From: Anaerolineae bacterium
GTDB lineage: Bacteria; Chloroflexota; Anaerolineae; SpSt-600
Length of the DNA stretch: 48,245 bases
Assembly (NCBI GenBank): GCA_025062375.1
Contig: JANXAG010000009.1
Location: 1 to 48,245, forward strand
Direction: 5' to 3'
How positions within the stretch are numbered: position 1 is the first letter of the stretch; each line of letters starts with the position of its first letter. The position numbers and the translations under genes are program-made. The notes beneath the pieces were generated by a model. The model saw nothing but the letters and a program-made list of their open reading frames with translations. It was not told where the DNA came from and searched no databases. Below are positions 40,552 to 48,245 of this stretch, piece after piece.

Positions 40552-42744
40552 ATGGGGCCAATCACTCCGAAGAAACTTTTGGTTTTCGTTCTAACGTTAT
40601 ACCTCGTAATGGGAGTTACTTTTGCTGTGATTTTCCCCCTGGGAGAAGCCCCTGATGAACCGGGGCATTTCACTTATGTTCGCTACGTGGCTCTCGAACA
40701 GAAACTCCCCGTCCTCAAGCCAAAGTATGAAGAAAATGAGACGGTTGCTGCACATCATCCCCCCGCTTACTACGTCCTTGTAGCAGCTTTAACAAGTCCC
40801 TTCATAGATGGCAATCTGCGCCTTTACCGTAACCCTTTATTTGACTGGGGGTGGAAAGCCACACATTTTATCAAAGGGCCGGAACATTCGTTTCCATGGC
40901 GCGGCGACCATTTAGCCTGGCATGTTGCGAGGTTTATTTCTCTGGCGCTGGGTTTGGTCAGCCTGAGAATAATTTACCTTGCAGGACGTAGACTTTTGGG
41001 CTCCGAATGGGCGGCAGTGGCCTGCGTAGCTTATGTGGGGTTAAATCCGCAGTTCATTTACCTGCACAGCTATGTTACCAATGATGTCCTTGCTACCCTG
41101 GCAGGAACACTGCTGGTTTTTTCTGCTTTGAACTTTTACCATAGACCCACGGTTATTAATGCCCTTTTCTCAGCTATTGCTATATCTCTGGCTGTTCTTG
41201 CCAAACTCACAGCTGTGGCCATGCTCCCTGCCCTTATCCTCGCTTTCATCTTGAGCTGGCGTCGCCTTTCCGCACGATCCAGAATGCAGATTCTGGCTAT
41301 TTTAATTTCAGTCCCCGCGCTTCTGAGCGGGTGGTGGTTTGTGCGGAACCTGAAACTCTATGGGGATTTAACCGGGCTCAACATGCTAAGGGTAACCCTT
41401 GCCCGTAATTACTACGAAAGCCCCTTGGGAATCTCAGAGCTTATCCGGCTGTTGCGTCCCATGTTTGAGCAAACCTTCAAAAGCAGTTGGGGTTACTTTG
41501 GATGGCTAACTTTGCCTATGCTCGACTGGATTTTCCTCGCCATTTTTATTGCGCATGTAGTAGCCGCTGCAGGGATAATAATGAAGCTCAAGGGCTTGCT
41601 GAACAAACCAGAAGCCTGGATAATTGGGTTATCGTGGGCGGGATTGCTGGTCTCTTTCCTCAACTACAACAGGATCGCGAATTCATCAGGTTGGCAAGGG
41701 CGTTTTCTTTTCCCAGCCGTTTCGGTTGTGGCCGTGGCCTTCATAGCTGGTTGGCGTTACTGGTTAAGTAAAAGAGACCAGGTTCTTTCCCTGCTGGTTA
41801 CCGGTGCAGGGACGTCTTTAACCATTTACGCCCTTGTGGCTTTGATCTTACCGGTTTACTTGCCCCCTCAATTTTTACCCGCAGATATTAGCCTTCGGAA
41901 CCGAATTGATATACCGTTTGAGGGTGGCTTGCGCCTCATCGGCTACGAGCTCCCGTTGAAAAAGTTTAAACCAGGGGATTCTTTGAAGCTTACCCTTTAC
42001 TGGAAACTTGATGTCCCCTCGTCAGTAGCTTACCGGGTCAAAGTTACGGCCTATACTTTTACCGGTGAATGCGTCATTCCTACGGCAGAATCGTTCCTAT
42101 TCAGGCGCTATCCTGTGCCCCTATGGAAACATGGGATGATTGTGAAAGACGAATACCGCCTGCACATAGAAGAGGATGTAGAGCAAGTAACAGCTCCGCT
42201 CACCCTCTTTGTGCTTCAGGGACACAATGCTCAACCTGTGCCGAGACTTGACAGGCCGGAGGGTTCCAGAGAAAACAAGGCTGAAATTACCTGGATAACG
42301 GTGGGGACCCGAAGGGGACCCACGGATGAGCCTGAAAGAAAGCTGGAAGCCGTTTTCGGCGATGAAATGATCCGATTGTTAGGCTACACCCTTCATGGTG
42401 AGCCTGTCAGGGCAGGGGGAACTATTACTGTAACCCTTTACTGGAAGGCGGAGAAACCTGTGGAATTTAACTATCACGTTTTCGTTCACGCTTTGAACGA
42501 GAAAGGGGAATTGATAGCCCAGCATGATAGCCCGCCCCGTTCAGGTCTGTATCCAACTTCCGTCTGGTCACCGAAGGAGATAATAGTTGATTCGCATCCA
42601 TTAACAGTACCACAGGACTATGAGGGTAAAATCAAGCTTCTGGTGGGGCTATACTCCCTTGAGACTATGGAAAGGCTAAAGGTCAGGAGCAAGGAAGGCG
42701 TTGAACTTTTGGACCGTGCAGTGCCTCTGGGAGAAGTGTATTGA
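40552..42744 (+). CDS. DUF2142-like multi-spanning membrane protein with C-terminal beta repeats
   Basis: 730 residues. The start PLGEAPDEPGHFTYVRYVAL is typical of DUF2142/GT-C-like membrane proteins (an acidic loop after helix 1). About ten to twelve helices run to residue ~445. The rest is soluble and holds two related modules: GGLRLIGYELPLKKFKPGDS with LKLTLYWK, and EMIRLLGYTLHGEPVRAGGT with ITVTLYWKAEKP...HVFVHALNEKGELIAQHD. It is perhaps a lipid-linked glycosyltransferase; the substrate is unknown. It starts 8 nt after the HdrA copy although it has no evident link to it. Confidence 0.75.
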   Translation: MGPITPKKLLVFVLTLYLVMGVTFAVIFPLGEAPDEPGHFTYVRYVALEQKLPVLKPKYEENETVAAHHPPAYYVLVAALTSPFIDGNLRLYRNPLFDWGWKATHFIKGPEHSFPWRGDHLAWHVARFISLALGLVSLRIIYLAGRRLLGSEWAAVACVAYVGLNPQFIYLHSYVTNDVLATLAGTLLVFSALNFYHRPTVINALFSAIAISLAVLAKLTAVAMLPALILAFILSWRRLSARSRMQILAILISVPALLSGWWFVRNLKLYGDLTGLNMLRVTLARNYYESPLGISELIRLLRPMFEQTFKSSWGYFGWLTLPMLDWIFLAIFIAHVVAAAGIIMKLKGLLNKPEAWIIGLSWAGLLVSFLNYNRIANSSGWQGRFLFPAVSVVAVAFIAGWRYWLSKRDQVLSLLVTGAGTSLTIYALVALILPVYLPPQFLPADISLRNRIDIPFEGGLRLIGYELPLKKFKPGDSLKLTLYWKLDVPSSVAYRVKVTAYTFTGECVIPTAESFLFRRYPVPLWKHGMIVKDEYRLHIEEDVEQVTAPLTLFVLQGHNAQPVPRLDRPEGSRENKAEITWITVGTRRGPTDEPERKLEAVFGDEMIRLLGYTLHGEPVRAGGTITVTLYWKAEKPVEFNYHVFVHALNEKGELIAQHDSPPRSGLYPTSVWSPKEIIVDSHPLTVPQDYEGKIKLLVGLYSLETMERLKVRSKEGVELLDRAVPLGEVY

Positions 42745-42807
42745 GTGGTAATTGTTGACGGCCAGACCTTTTGTTATTACAATAGTAGCGCACAAAAGCG
42801 GCTGAAA

Positions 42808-43254
42808 ATGATAGATTTCAACCCTTTGGAGCTCGCTAGGCAATATGCAGAGGCCCTCCAGCGCTACTTTGGAGAGCGACTGGTCTCTGTGGTGCTTTAC
42901 GGTTCCGTAGCTCGCGGGAACCATACCACCAACTCCGATATTGATTTGCTCATCATTGCAGAGAGCTTGCCCGAATCGCGGCGGGAACGCAACCGCATCC
43001 TTGTAGAAATTGAAGAGAAAGAGTTCTCATCCACCCTGGCAGCTCTGCATCGGCATTCCACCAGGATCAAAACTCCTGAGGAGGCTCTCAGATTTTCCCC
43101 TCTATACCTTGAAAAAGGGGGGTTCTTTGAAGGAGTGCTGGAACGCCTTTGCAGCAGACTGAAAGAACTGGGAGCCTGGAGAATTTGGAAAGATAAGGTC
43201 TGGTATTGGGAGCTAAAGCCGGACCTGAAATGGGGAGAAACTCTGGAATTATGA
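42808..43254 (+). CDS. MNT-type minimal nucleotidyltransferase
   Basis: About 148 residues from ATG 42808; the frame is open to GTG 42745 but the added N-terminus is not family-like. The catalytic motif YGSVARGNHTTNSDIDLLI (G-S...D-x-D) marks the minimal nucleotidyltransferase fold. Such proteins pair with HEPN proteins, and the stop here overlaps the start of a HEPN gene (ATGA). In MNT-HEPN systems the MNT protein AMPylates and neutralises the partner. Confidence 0.85.
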   Translation: MIDFNPLELARQYAEALQRYFGERLVSVVLYGSVARGNHTTNSDIDLLIIAESLPESRRERNRILVEIEEKEFSSTLAALHRHSTRIKTPEEALRFSPLYLEKGGFFEGVLERLCSRLKELGAWRIWKDKVWYWELKPDLKWGETLEL

Positions 43255-43676
43255 CCACGAAGGAGATGGCCCAGAGCTACATTAGAACAGCGGAACATTC
43301 CCTTAAACAGGCCCGCTTGGCTTACGATGATGGGCTGTGGCATTTAGCAGTTCGCAGGTCTCAGGAAAGCGTTGAGCCGGCCTTAAAGGGAGTTCTACGC
43401 CTTCTGGGATTGGAAGTCCTGCGGGTTCATGATGTAAGCTTCTTCCTGATGGAGCATCGGAGCCGATTTCCCAGCTGGTTTCAGGTCCAGACTGATAAGC
43501 TTTCTTACATATCCCGTGGGCTGCGCAAAGATCGGGAGCTCAGCCTCTACAGGGACGAAGAGATGGCTTTGCCGCCTGATTTGATTTTTTCAAAATTTGA
43601 TGCGGAAGAAGCCCTTAAAAATGCCCAATTCGTTTTAGAGCATTCAAAGCGCTTGCTTGAAGAGTTCACCACATAA
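43251..43676 (+). CDS. HEPN-domain protein
   Basis: 141 residues from ATG 43251, overlapping the nucleotidyltransferase stop by 4 nt. All-alpha pattern with YIRTAEHSLKQARLAYDDG, AVRRSQESVEPALKGVLRLL and HDVSFFLMEHRSRF, then LSLYRDEEM and a last helix with DAEEALKNAQFVLEHSKRLL: the HEPN fold (pfam05168 type). No clear R-x4-6-H ribonuclease motif is visible, so toxic activity is uncertain. It could be an adaptor or a weak toxin. Confidence 0.82.
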   Translation: MTTKEMAQSYIRTAEHSLKQARLAYDDGLWHLAVRRSQESVEPALKGVLRLLGLEVLRVHDVSFFLMEHRSRFPSWFQVQTDKLSYISRGLRKDRELSLYRDEEMALPPDLIFSKFDAEEALKNAQFVLEHSKRLLEEFTT

Positions 43677-43683
43677 CAGCAAT

Positions 43684-43692
43684 GGAGGAGGT
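43684..43692 (+). promoter_or_regulatory. Ribosome binding site deciding the start of the large HdrA
   Basis: GGAGGAGGT is followed by ATG at 43694. An ATG at 43682 overlaps this site and would add only four residues, so 43694 is the better start. Confidence 0.65.
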
Positions 43693-43693
43693 C

Positions 43694-46675
43694 ATGAGCG
43701 CGGTAAACCACAACAGGGTTCTCGTTATCGGAGCCGGGATAGCCGGCATGGAGACAGCTCTGCTTCTGGCTGAAACGGGGGTTGAGGTTTACCTCCTGGA
43801 TAAGGAGCCAGGAATAGGAGGCTCCCTCCACCTCCTGGATTACACGTTCCCAACGGATTCCTGCGGCCTTTGCTACCTTGAACCATATTTGTCCCCACGG
43901 TTCTGCCCCACTTTTGAAAGCGCCAGGCACCCCAACATACACCTTATACCCTATGCCGAAGTAGAAGCCCTTGAGGGCCAGGCTGGGGCTTTCACCGCCA
44001 GAATCCTCCACAAACCTCGCTATGTCTACGAAGAAAAGTGCATCCTCTGCAACCGCTGCGCTGAAGTTTGCCCCGAGGAGCGACCTCATCCATACGAGGG
44101 AAGAATTTCACCTCTGAAGGCCATATACAGACCCCACCTCAGGGCAATTCCTCCCACTTACGTCATAGACATGAACTATTGCACCCGCTGCGGGAGGTGC
44201 GTTGAGGTTTGCCCCACCGCAGCCATTGACCTTGACATGAAGCCCAGAACTTCGGAACTTAGCGTTGCCTCAGTGGTCATAGCTGCTGGTTACGAACCCT
44301 TTGACCCCCAGAGGAGGGCTGAATTCGGCCACGGGATTTTCCCCAATGTGCTTACCAGCCTTGAGTTCGAGCGAATGGTCAGTTTCTCCGGCTCCACCCA
44401 CGGCCAGGTAGTGCGTCCTTCCGATGGGAAACCTGCCAGGAAAATCGCTTTCATCCACTGTGTGGGCTCCCGTGACCCCGCTATCGGCAATGGTTATTGT
44501 TCTTCGGTCTGCTGCATGTATACAGCCAAGCAGGTCACTCTGGCCAGGAGGCGCAACCCCAACCTTGAAATCGCTGTCTTCTACATGGACATAAGGCCCA
44601 TCGGCAAGGTCTACGACCAGTATATCCGCCGGGTTCAGGAAACCCCAGGAGTTCGCTACATCCGGAGCATGATCTCGGGGGTATTTGAGCGCCACCCCGA
44701 GAAGGACCTCCTCATCCGCTATGTGGCCGAGGACGGAAAAATCCGAGAGGAAACCTTTGACCTGGTGGTCCTGGCGGTGGGATTTGAGGCTCCCAGAGGG
44801 CTTGACAGGCTGGGAATTAAGCTGGATAGGTGGGGGTTCCCGCTGACCCGGCCCGATGAACCCTTAAAGACCAGCCGTGAGGGTGTCTTTGTGGCCGGAG
44901 CAGCCCGTCGCCCGATGGACATACCCGATACCGTGGTGGATGCAGCTGCGGCAGCTTTCCACGCCCGCTCTCTCTTCTCTCAGCCCATCTCGTCACCTTA
45001 CCCCATTCTCCCATCTTATCCCGACCTCATTGAAGCAGAACCGCGCCCTGGAGTTTTCATCTTCTCTTGCCCCGAACTGGGTGATGAGCTGGACCTTGAA
45101 GCCCTCAGAGCCTTTGCCTATTCTACCTATGGAGCCTCTCTGCATGTTCTGGAAAGCTCCTCTAATGGCTGGGAGAGATTAATAGAGAGAGCCAGGGCCG
45201 AAGGCCTGAACCGTATAGTAGTAGCCCCATGTGGCCTTCGCCCCACCCTGGAAGTGCACCAGAAGCTCGGAACCCTTGGCCCATATGAGATTGTCCCCCT
45301 CTTTGAGGAAGCAGTGGCTCCCCTTCGAGGAGATAGAGAAAACGCCACCCGCCGGGCCAAAGCTATCATTGGGATGGCTCTCGCCAGGCTCCTTTACCTC
45401 TACCCCCGGCTTCTGTCCAAAGTTTCCCTTAACTCCTTCGCTCCCGAAGAGAGAGTGGTAGTTGTTGGAGCGGGGCTTGCGGGTATGACCGCTGCTCTTT
45501 CCCTGGCCCAGCTCGGATACAGGGTAGACCTGGTGGAGAAGGAAGCGGAGCCGGGAGGCCTCCTGCGGCTTCCGAGGGTTGTGCTGGACGGTATTGACCC
45601 CGCCGCGACCCTTGAAACTCTGGTGGAAAAGGTGAAATCCAATCCCCTTATAACCCTGCACCTGAATTCTGAGGTGGCGCGGGCGGTGAAGGCCGGGAAC
45701 AGCTACCTTGTGGAACTTTCCCCCAGCTCTGAGACAATCCTCTGTGGAGCCATAGTGGTGGCCACGGGTGGCAAGGAAGCTCAAACCACTCAATACCTGA
45801 GGGGTTCCCACCCGAAGGTCATTACCCAGCTTGAGCTGGAAAAACTCCTTAAAGAATCCACCACTTCCTTCGGGCGTGTGGCCATGATTCAATGTGTGGG
45901 CTCCCGGGATGATTCCCACCCCTACTGCAGCCGTGTGTGCTGTTACAATGCTGTGAAGAACGCTCTTATCCTCAAAGAGGCCAACCCTGATGCTGAAATT
46001 TGCGTCTTCTACCGCGATGTTGTGACCTTCGGACAATACGAGGAACTTTACACCAGAGCCAGGGAAAAGGGGGTCATCTTCATCCCTTACACTCCTGACA
46101 ATAAACCAGAGGTAAAGCCCGAGGGTGAAGATAAGCTTCTGGTGAGCCTCAAGGAGCCCACTGCCGGGGAAATAAAGCTGGAAGTGGACTGGCTGGTCCT
46201 CAGTGTGGGGATAGAACCTGGTGACAACGCCTCGCTGGCGGAGAAGCTGGGGGTCAAACTTGATGAGTTCGGTTTCTTCGCTGAAGAGCACACCAAAATG
46301 CGCCCCCTTGAACTTTCAGAGCCGGGCATTTTCGTCTGCGGGCTTGCCCAGGGGCCCCACCTTATGGAAGAGACCATTGGGCAGGCCAGGGGAGTGGCTC
46401 TCAAAGCCGCCCTTTACCTCCGCCAGATGCGTGGCCTTCCTGAGACCATTGCTACCGTTAATGAAAGGCTGTGCAGTGCATGTGAGATATGCGTTTTAGC
46501 CTGTCCCTATAAGGCCAGATTTATGGATTACGAGGTGAGAGTAGCCAGAGTTCAGGAAGAACTCTGCCGGGGTTGCGGAATATGTGCTATGGTTTGCCCC
46601 AACGGAGCTACCCAGATGAGAGCTTTTGACAAAAGAGCGCTGATGGCCGTGGTGGATGCGGCCTTAGCAAGCTAA
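43694..46675 (+). CDS. Giant HdrA-like protein made of two fused flavoprotein modules
   Basis: About 993 residues. Module 1 (about 1-440): FAD motif VIGAGIAGMETALLLAETGV, Cys in DSCGLCYLEPYLSPRF, ferredoxin Cys groups CILCNRCAEVCP and CTRCGRCVEVCP, and FIHCVGSRDPAIGNGYCSSV. A linker domain (about 450-575) follows, with VFIFSCPELGDELDLEALRA and VVAPCGLRPTLEV, like the N-terminal HdrA/MvhD-type domain. Module 2 (about 580 to end): VVVGAGLAGMTAALSLAQLG, MIQCVGSRDDSHPYCSRVCC, and two C-terminal clusters CSACEICVLACP and CRGCGICAMVCP. It resembles the fused HdrA of sulfate reducers and Anaerolineae-type bacteria. Probably the main bifurcating flavoprotein partner of MvhD. Confidence 0.92.
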   Translation: MSAVNHNRVLVIGAGIAGMETALLLAETGVEVYLLDKEPGIGGSLHLLDYTFPTDSCGLCYLEPYLSPRFCPTFESARHPNIHLIPYAEVEALEGQAGAFTARILHKPRYVYEEKCILCNRCAEVCPEERPHPYEGRISPLKAIYRPHLRAIPPTYVIDMNYCTRCGRCVEVCPTAAIDLDMKPRTSELSVASVVIAAGYEPFDPQRRAEFGHGIFPNVLTSLEFERMVSFSGSTHGQVVRPSDGKPARKIAFIHCVGSRDPAIGNGYCSSVCCMYTAKQVTLARRRNPNLEIAVFYMDIRPIGKVYDQYIRRVQETPGVRYIRSMISGVFERHPEKDLLIRYVAEDGKIREETFDLVVLAVGFEAPRGLDRLGIKLDRWGFPLTRPDEPLKTSREGVFVAGAARRPMDIPDTVVDAAAAAFHARSLFSQPISSPYPILPSYPDLIEAEPRPGVFIFSCPELGDELDLEALRAFAYSTYGASLHVLESSSNGWERLIERARAEGLNRIVVAPCGLRPTLEVHQKLGTLGPYEIVPLFEEAVAPLRGDRENATRRAKAIIGMALARLLYLYPRLLSKVSLNSFAPEERVVVVGAGLAGMTAALSLAQLGYRVDLVEKEAEPGGLLRLPRVVLDGIDPAATLETLVEKVKSNPLITLHLNSEVARAVKAGNSYLVELSPSSETILCGAIVVATGGKEAQTTQYLRGSHPKVITQLELEKLLKESTTSFGRVAMIQCVGSRDDSHPYCSRVCCYNAVKNALILKEANPDAEICVFYRDVVTFGQYEELYTRAREKGVIFIPYTPDNKPEVKPEGEDKLLVSLKEPTAGEIKLEVDWLVLSVGIEPGDNASLAEKLGVKLDEFGFFAEEHTKMRPLELSEPGIFVCGLAQGPHLMEETIGQARGVALKAALYLRQMRGLPETIATVNERLCSACEICVLACPYKARFMDYEVRVARVQEELCRGCGICAMVCPNGATQMRAFDKRALMAVVDAALAS

Positions 46676-46692
46676 TTCAAGGAGGTAAACCC

Positions 46693-47328
46693 ATGCTTGT
46701 AAAGGAAAGGATGAACAAGCCAGTGATAACCATAGGCCCTGAAACCTCCATTCAGGATGCCCTCCGCATCATGCGGGAAAACAGAATCCGTCGTCTCCCG
46801 GTGGTGGAAGGCAAGAAGCTTGTGGGTATAGTTACCGAGCGGGACCTTCTCTATGCTTCGCCCTCCCCGGCCACGACCCTTTCCATTCAGGAGATGCACT
46901 ACATGCTTTCCAAACTCAAGGTCCGGGAGATCATGAGATCCCCCGTCATCACCATAGATGAGAACGCACCTATAGAGGAAGCTGCCCGCCTCATGGCCGA
47001 CAACAAAATCGGAGGGCTTCCTGTGACCAGGGGTGGAGAGCTGGTGGGGATAATCACAGAATCGGACATCTTCAAAGTTTTCACCGAAATGATGGCTGCC
47101 AGAGAGGAAGGGCTTCGCATAACCCTCATGGTTCCGGAAAGGAAAGGGGTTCTGGCCTCTATAACGAAAGCCATTGCGGCCAGAGGGGGTAACATTGTAA
47201 GCCTGGGGCAATTCTGGGGAGAGGACCTTACCACCCGCACCGTAACAATTAAGGTCTCAGGCATTTCAAAAGAGGCCCTGGAAGAGGCTGTCTCTCAGGA
47301 AGGGATAAAAGTTCTGGATATACGCTAA
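46693..47328 (+). CDS. CBS-pair and ACT domain protein (AcuB-like), first copy
   Basis: 211 residues. First CBS domain: LVKERMNKPVITIGPETSIQ to [13 protein letters not shown]; second: VREIMRSPVITIDENAPIEE to IITESDIFKVF; then an ACT domain (about 138-211) starting ITLMVPERKGVLASITKAIA. CBS pairs bind adenine nucleotides and ACT domains bind small molecules such as amino acids, so it may sense cell energy state. It starts 17 nt after the large HdrA and is followed by a paralogue. Confidence 0.9.
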   Translation: MLVKERMNKPVITIGPETSIQDALRIMRENRIRRLPVVEGKKLVGIVTERDLLYASPSPATTLSIQEMHYMLSKLKVREIMRSPVITIDENAPIEEAARLMADNKIGGLPVTRGGELVGIITESDIFKVFTEMMAAREEGLRITLMVPERKGVLASITKAIAARGGNIVSLGQFWGEDLTTRTVTIKVSGISKEALEEAVSQEGIKVLDIR

Positions 47329-47343
47329 GGAAGGAGGTGTTAC

Positions 47344-47988
47344 ATGCTGGTTCGCGACCGAATGAGCCGTCATCCAATAACCATCAGGCCCGATGTTACA
47401 ATCCATGAGGCTCTGCAGATAATGCGGAGGGAGAAAATACGCCGCCTTCCGGTCCTTGACGAGAACGACCGGCTGGTGGGCATTGTGGCGGAAAAGGACC
47501 TGCTTTACGCTTCCCCCTCTTCGGCTAAAGCCCTCAACGTCTACGAACTCCAATACCTCCTGGCAAAACTCACCGTCGGCGATGTGATGACCCGCAACGT
47601 TATAACCGTTACCGAATTTACGCCCTTAGAAGAGGCTGCCAGGATAATGGTGGACAACAAAATTGGGGCGCTCCCGGTAATGAGAGGGGAACAGCTTGTA
47701 GGAATCATCACGGAAACCGACATCTTCAAAGTTTTCCTGGAGCTTCTGGGAGCTCGCGAAAGGGGGCTGCGCCTTACCCTGTTGGTCCCCGAAGCTAAGG
47801 GGGTCCTGGCCTCCCTCACTGGAACCATCGCTGAGCTTGGGGGGAACATCATAGCGCTGGGCACCTTTAAGGGCGAGGACCCCACAAACCGGATCGTCAC
47901 CATTAAAGTTGAAGACGTAAACAAGGACAAACTCCTGAACGCCATTCGCAGCCAGATTCTGGAAGTTCTGGACGTCAGAGAACTCTGA
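47344..47988 (+). CDS. CBS-pair and ACT domain protein, second copy
   Basis: 214 residues, the same layout and many identical segments as the preceding gene ([98 protein letters not shown]). A tandem duplication. Strong AAGGAGGTG ribosome binding site. Probably forms a heteromer with the first copy and may regulate the Hdr-Mvh complex. Confidence 0.9.
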   Translation: MLVRDRMSRHPITIRPDVTIHEALQIMRREKIRRLPVLDENDRLVGIVAEKDLLYASPSSAKALNVYELQYLLAKLTVGDVMTRNVITVTEFTPLEEAARIMVDNKIGALPVMRGEQLVGIITETDIFKVFLELLGARERGLRLTLLVPEAKGVLASLTGTIAELGGNIIALGTFKGEDPTNRIVTIKVEDVNKDKLLNAIRSQILEVLDVREL

Positions 47989-47996
47989 GGAAGCTC

Positions 47997-48245
47997 ATGG
48001 AGTTTGAGCCTCGCATCGTTGGGTTTCTCTGCAACTGGTGTGCTTACGCCGGGGCCGACCTGGCTGGGACTTCCAGGATTCAGTATCCACCCAACATAAG
48101 GATAATAAGGCTCATGTGCACGGGAGCACTGGACCCCATCTATGTCTTGAGGGCTTTCCTGGAAGGAGCCGATGGTATCCTTATCGCTGGGTGCCATCCA
48201 GGCGATTGCCACTACCTGAACGGCAATTACAAAGCCCGCCGTCGC
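47997..48245 (+). CDS. mvhD: MvhD-type iron-sulfur subunit (3' truncated by the window edge)
   Basis: 83 codons from ATG 47997 to the edge. [40 protein letters not shown] and [20 protein letters not shown] are the signature of MvhD, the [2Fe-2S] link between an F420-non-reducing hydrogenase or a formate dehydrogenase and HdrA. Cysteines are encoded by normal codons. It starts 8 nt after the CBS-ACT gene. Hydrogenase or formate dehydrogenase catalytic genes may follow beyond the window. Confidence 0.92.
   Translation, partial: MEFEPRIVGFLCNWCAYAGADLAGTSRIQYPPNIRIIRLMCTGALDPIYVLRAFLEGADGILIAGCHPGDCHYLNGNYKARRR

Noticed and set aside
45179-46291. A 370-residue antisense open frame under the large HdrA gene
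   Set aside because: A shadow of a long, GC-biased real gene; the sense strand carries clear FAD and cluster motifs.
1-48245. CRISPR arrays, insertion sequences, prophage genes, rRNA genes
   Set aside because: No regularly spaced repeats, transposase or integrase motifs, or rRNA sequence were seen anywhere in the window.

Overview
The window (about 48 kb) reads as a bacterial chromosome segment, most likely from an anaerobic, possibly thermophilic member of the Chloroflexota (Anaerolineae-like). That placement is an inference from protein character (type-Z S14, zinc-type S4, DUF2142-type membrane protein with beta repeats, Hdr/Mvh modules), not from a marker search. GC content looks moderate. 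UGA is an ordinary stop codon in many genes here.

Region 1 (1-17070, + strand) is the S10-spc-alpha ribosomal superoperon: end of tuf, rpsJ, rplC, rplD, rplW, rplB, rpsS, rplV, rpsC, rplP, rpmC, rpsQ, rplN, rplX, rplE, rpsZ-type S14, rpsH, rplF, rplR, rpsE, rpmD, rplO, secY, adk, map, rpmJ, rpsM, rpsK, rpsD, rpoA, rplQ, truA, rplM, rpsI. Many genes overlap by a few bases. There is no infA between map and rpmJ, and a REP-like palindrome sits between rpsM and rpsK. A rho-independent terminator and a convergent tRNA-Val(UAC) gene close the region.

Region 2 (17270-25150, + strand) holds a membrane HdrE-HdrD fusion, a formate/nitrite-type channel fused to a response-regulator receiver domain, and three signalling proteins: two with an N-terminal receiver followed by a histidine kinase, flanking one Cache-HAMP sensor kinase.

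Region 3 (25178-30470, - strand) is an uptake [NiFe] hydrogenase operon: Tat-exported small subunit, large subunit, maturation protease, Tat-type FeS protein, cytochrome b, and a CheY-like regulator related to the receiver domain of the channel fusion. The large-subunit frame is interrupted by exactly two UGA codons, and these fall on the two nickel-binding cysteines of the N-terminal L1 motif (R-I-UGA-G-V-UGA-T-T-V-H). A 6-bp hairpin with a G near the start of its loop lies 17 nt downstream. The simplest reading is a hydrogenase with two selenocysteines in L1, unlike classical [NiFeSe] enzymes, which carry one in L2. Upstream, a near-consensus promoter drives a possible structured RNA or long leader.

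Region 4 (30981-35096) contains an M19 dipeptidase converging on a PBP1C-like transglycosylase/transpeptidase and type III pantothenate kinase.

Region 5 (35193-48245, + strand) is a long heterodisulfide reductase-type operon: promoter, hdrC, hdrB, a cation-efflux protein, two HdrA-like flavoproteins, a three-gene insert (DUF2142 membrane protein, MNT nucleotidyltransferase, HEPN protein), a giant double HdrA, two CBS-ACT proteins, and the start of mvhD at the window edge.

Together regions 2, 3 and 5 suggest a lineage built around H2 (perhaps also formate): periplasmic H2 oxidation feeding the quinone pool, a membrane HdrDE module for quinone/thiol-type electron transfer, and a soluble Hdr-MvhD complex of the electron-bifurcating kind.
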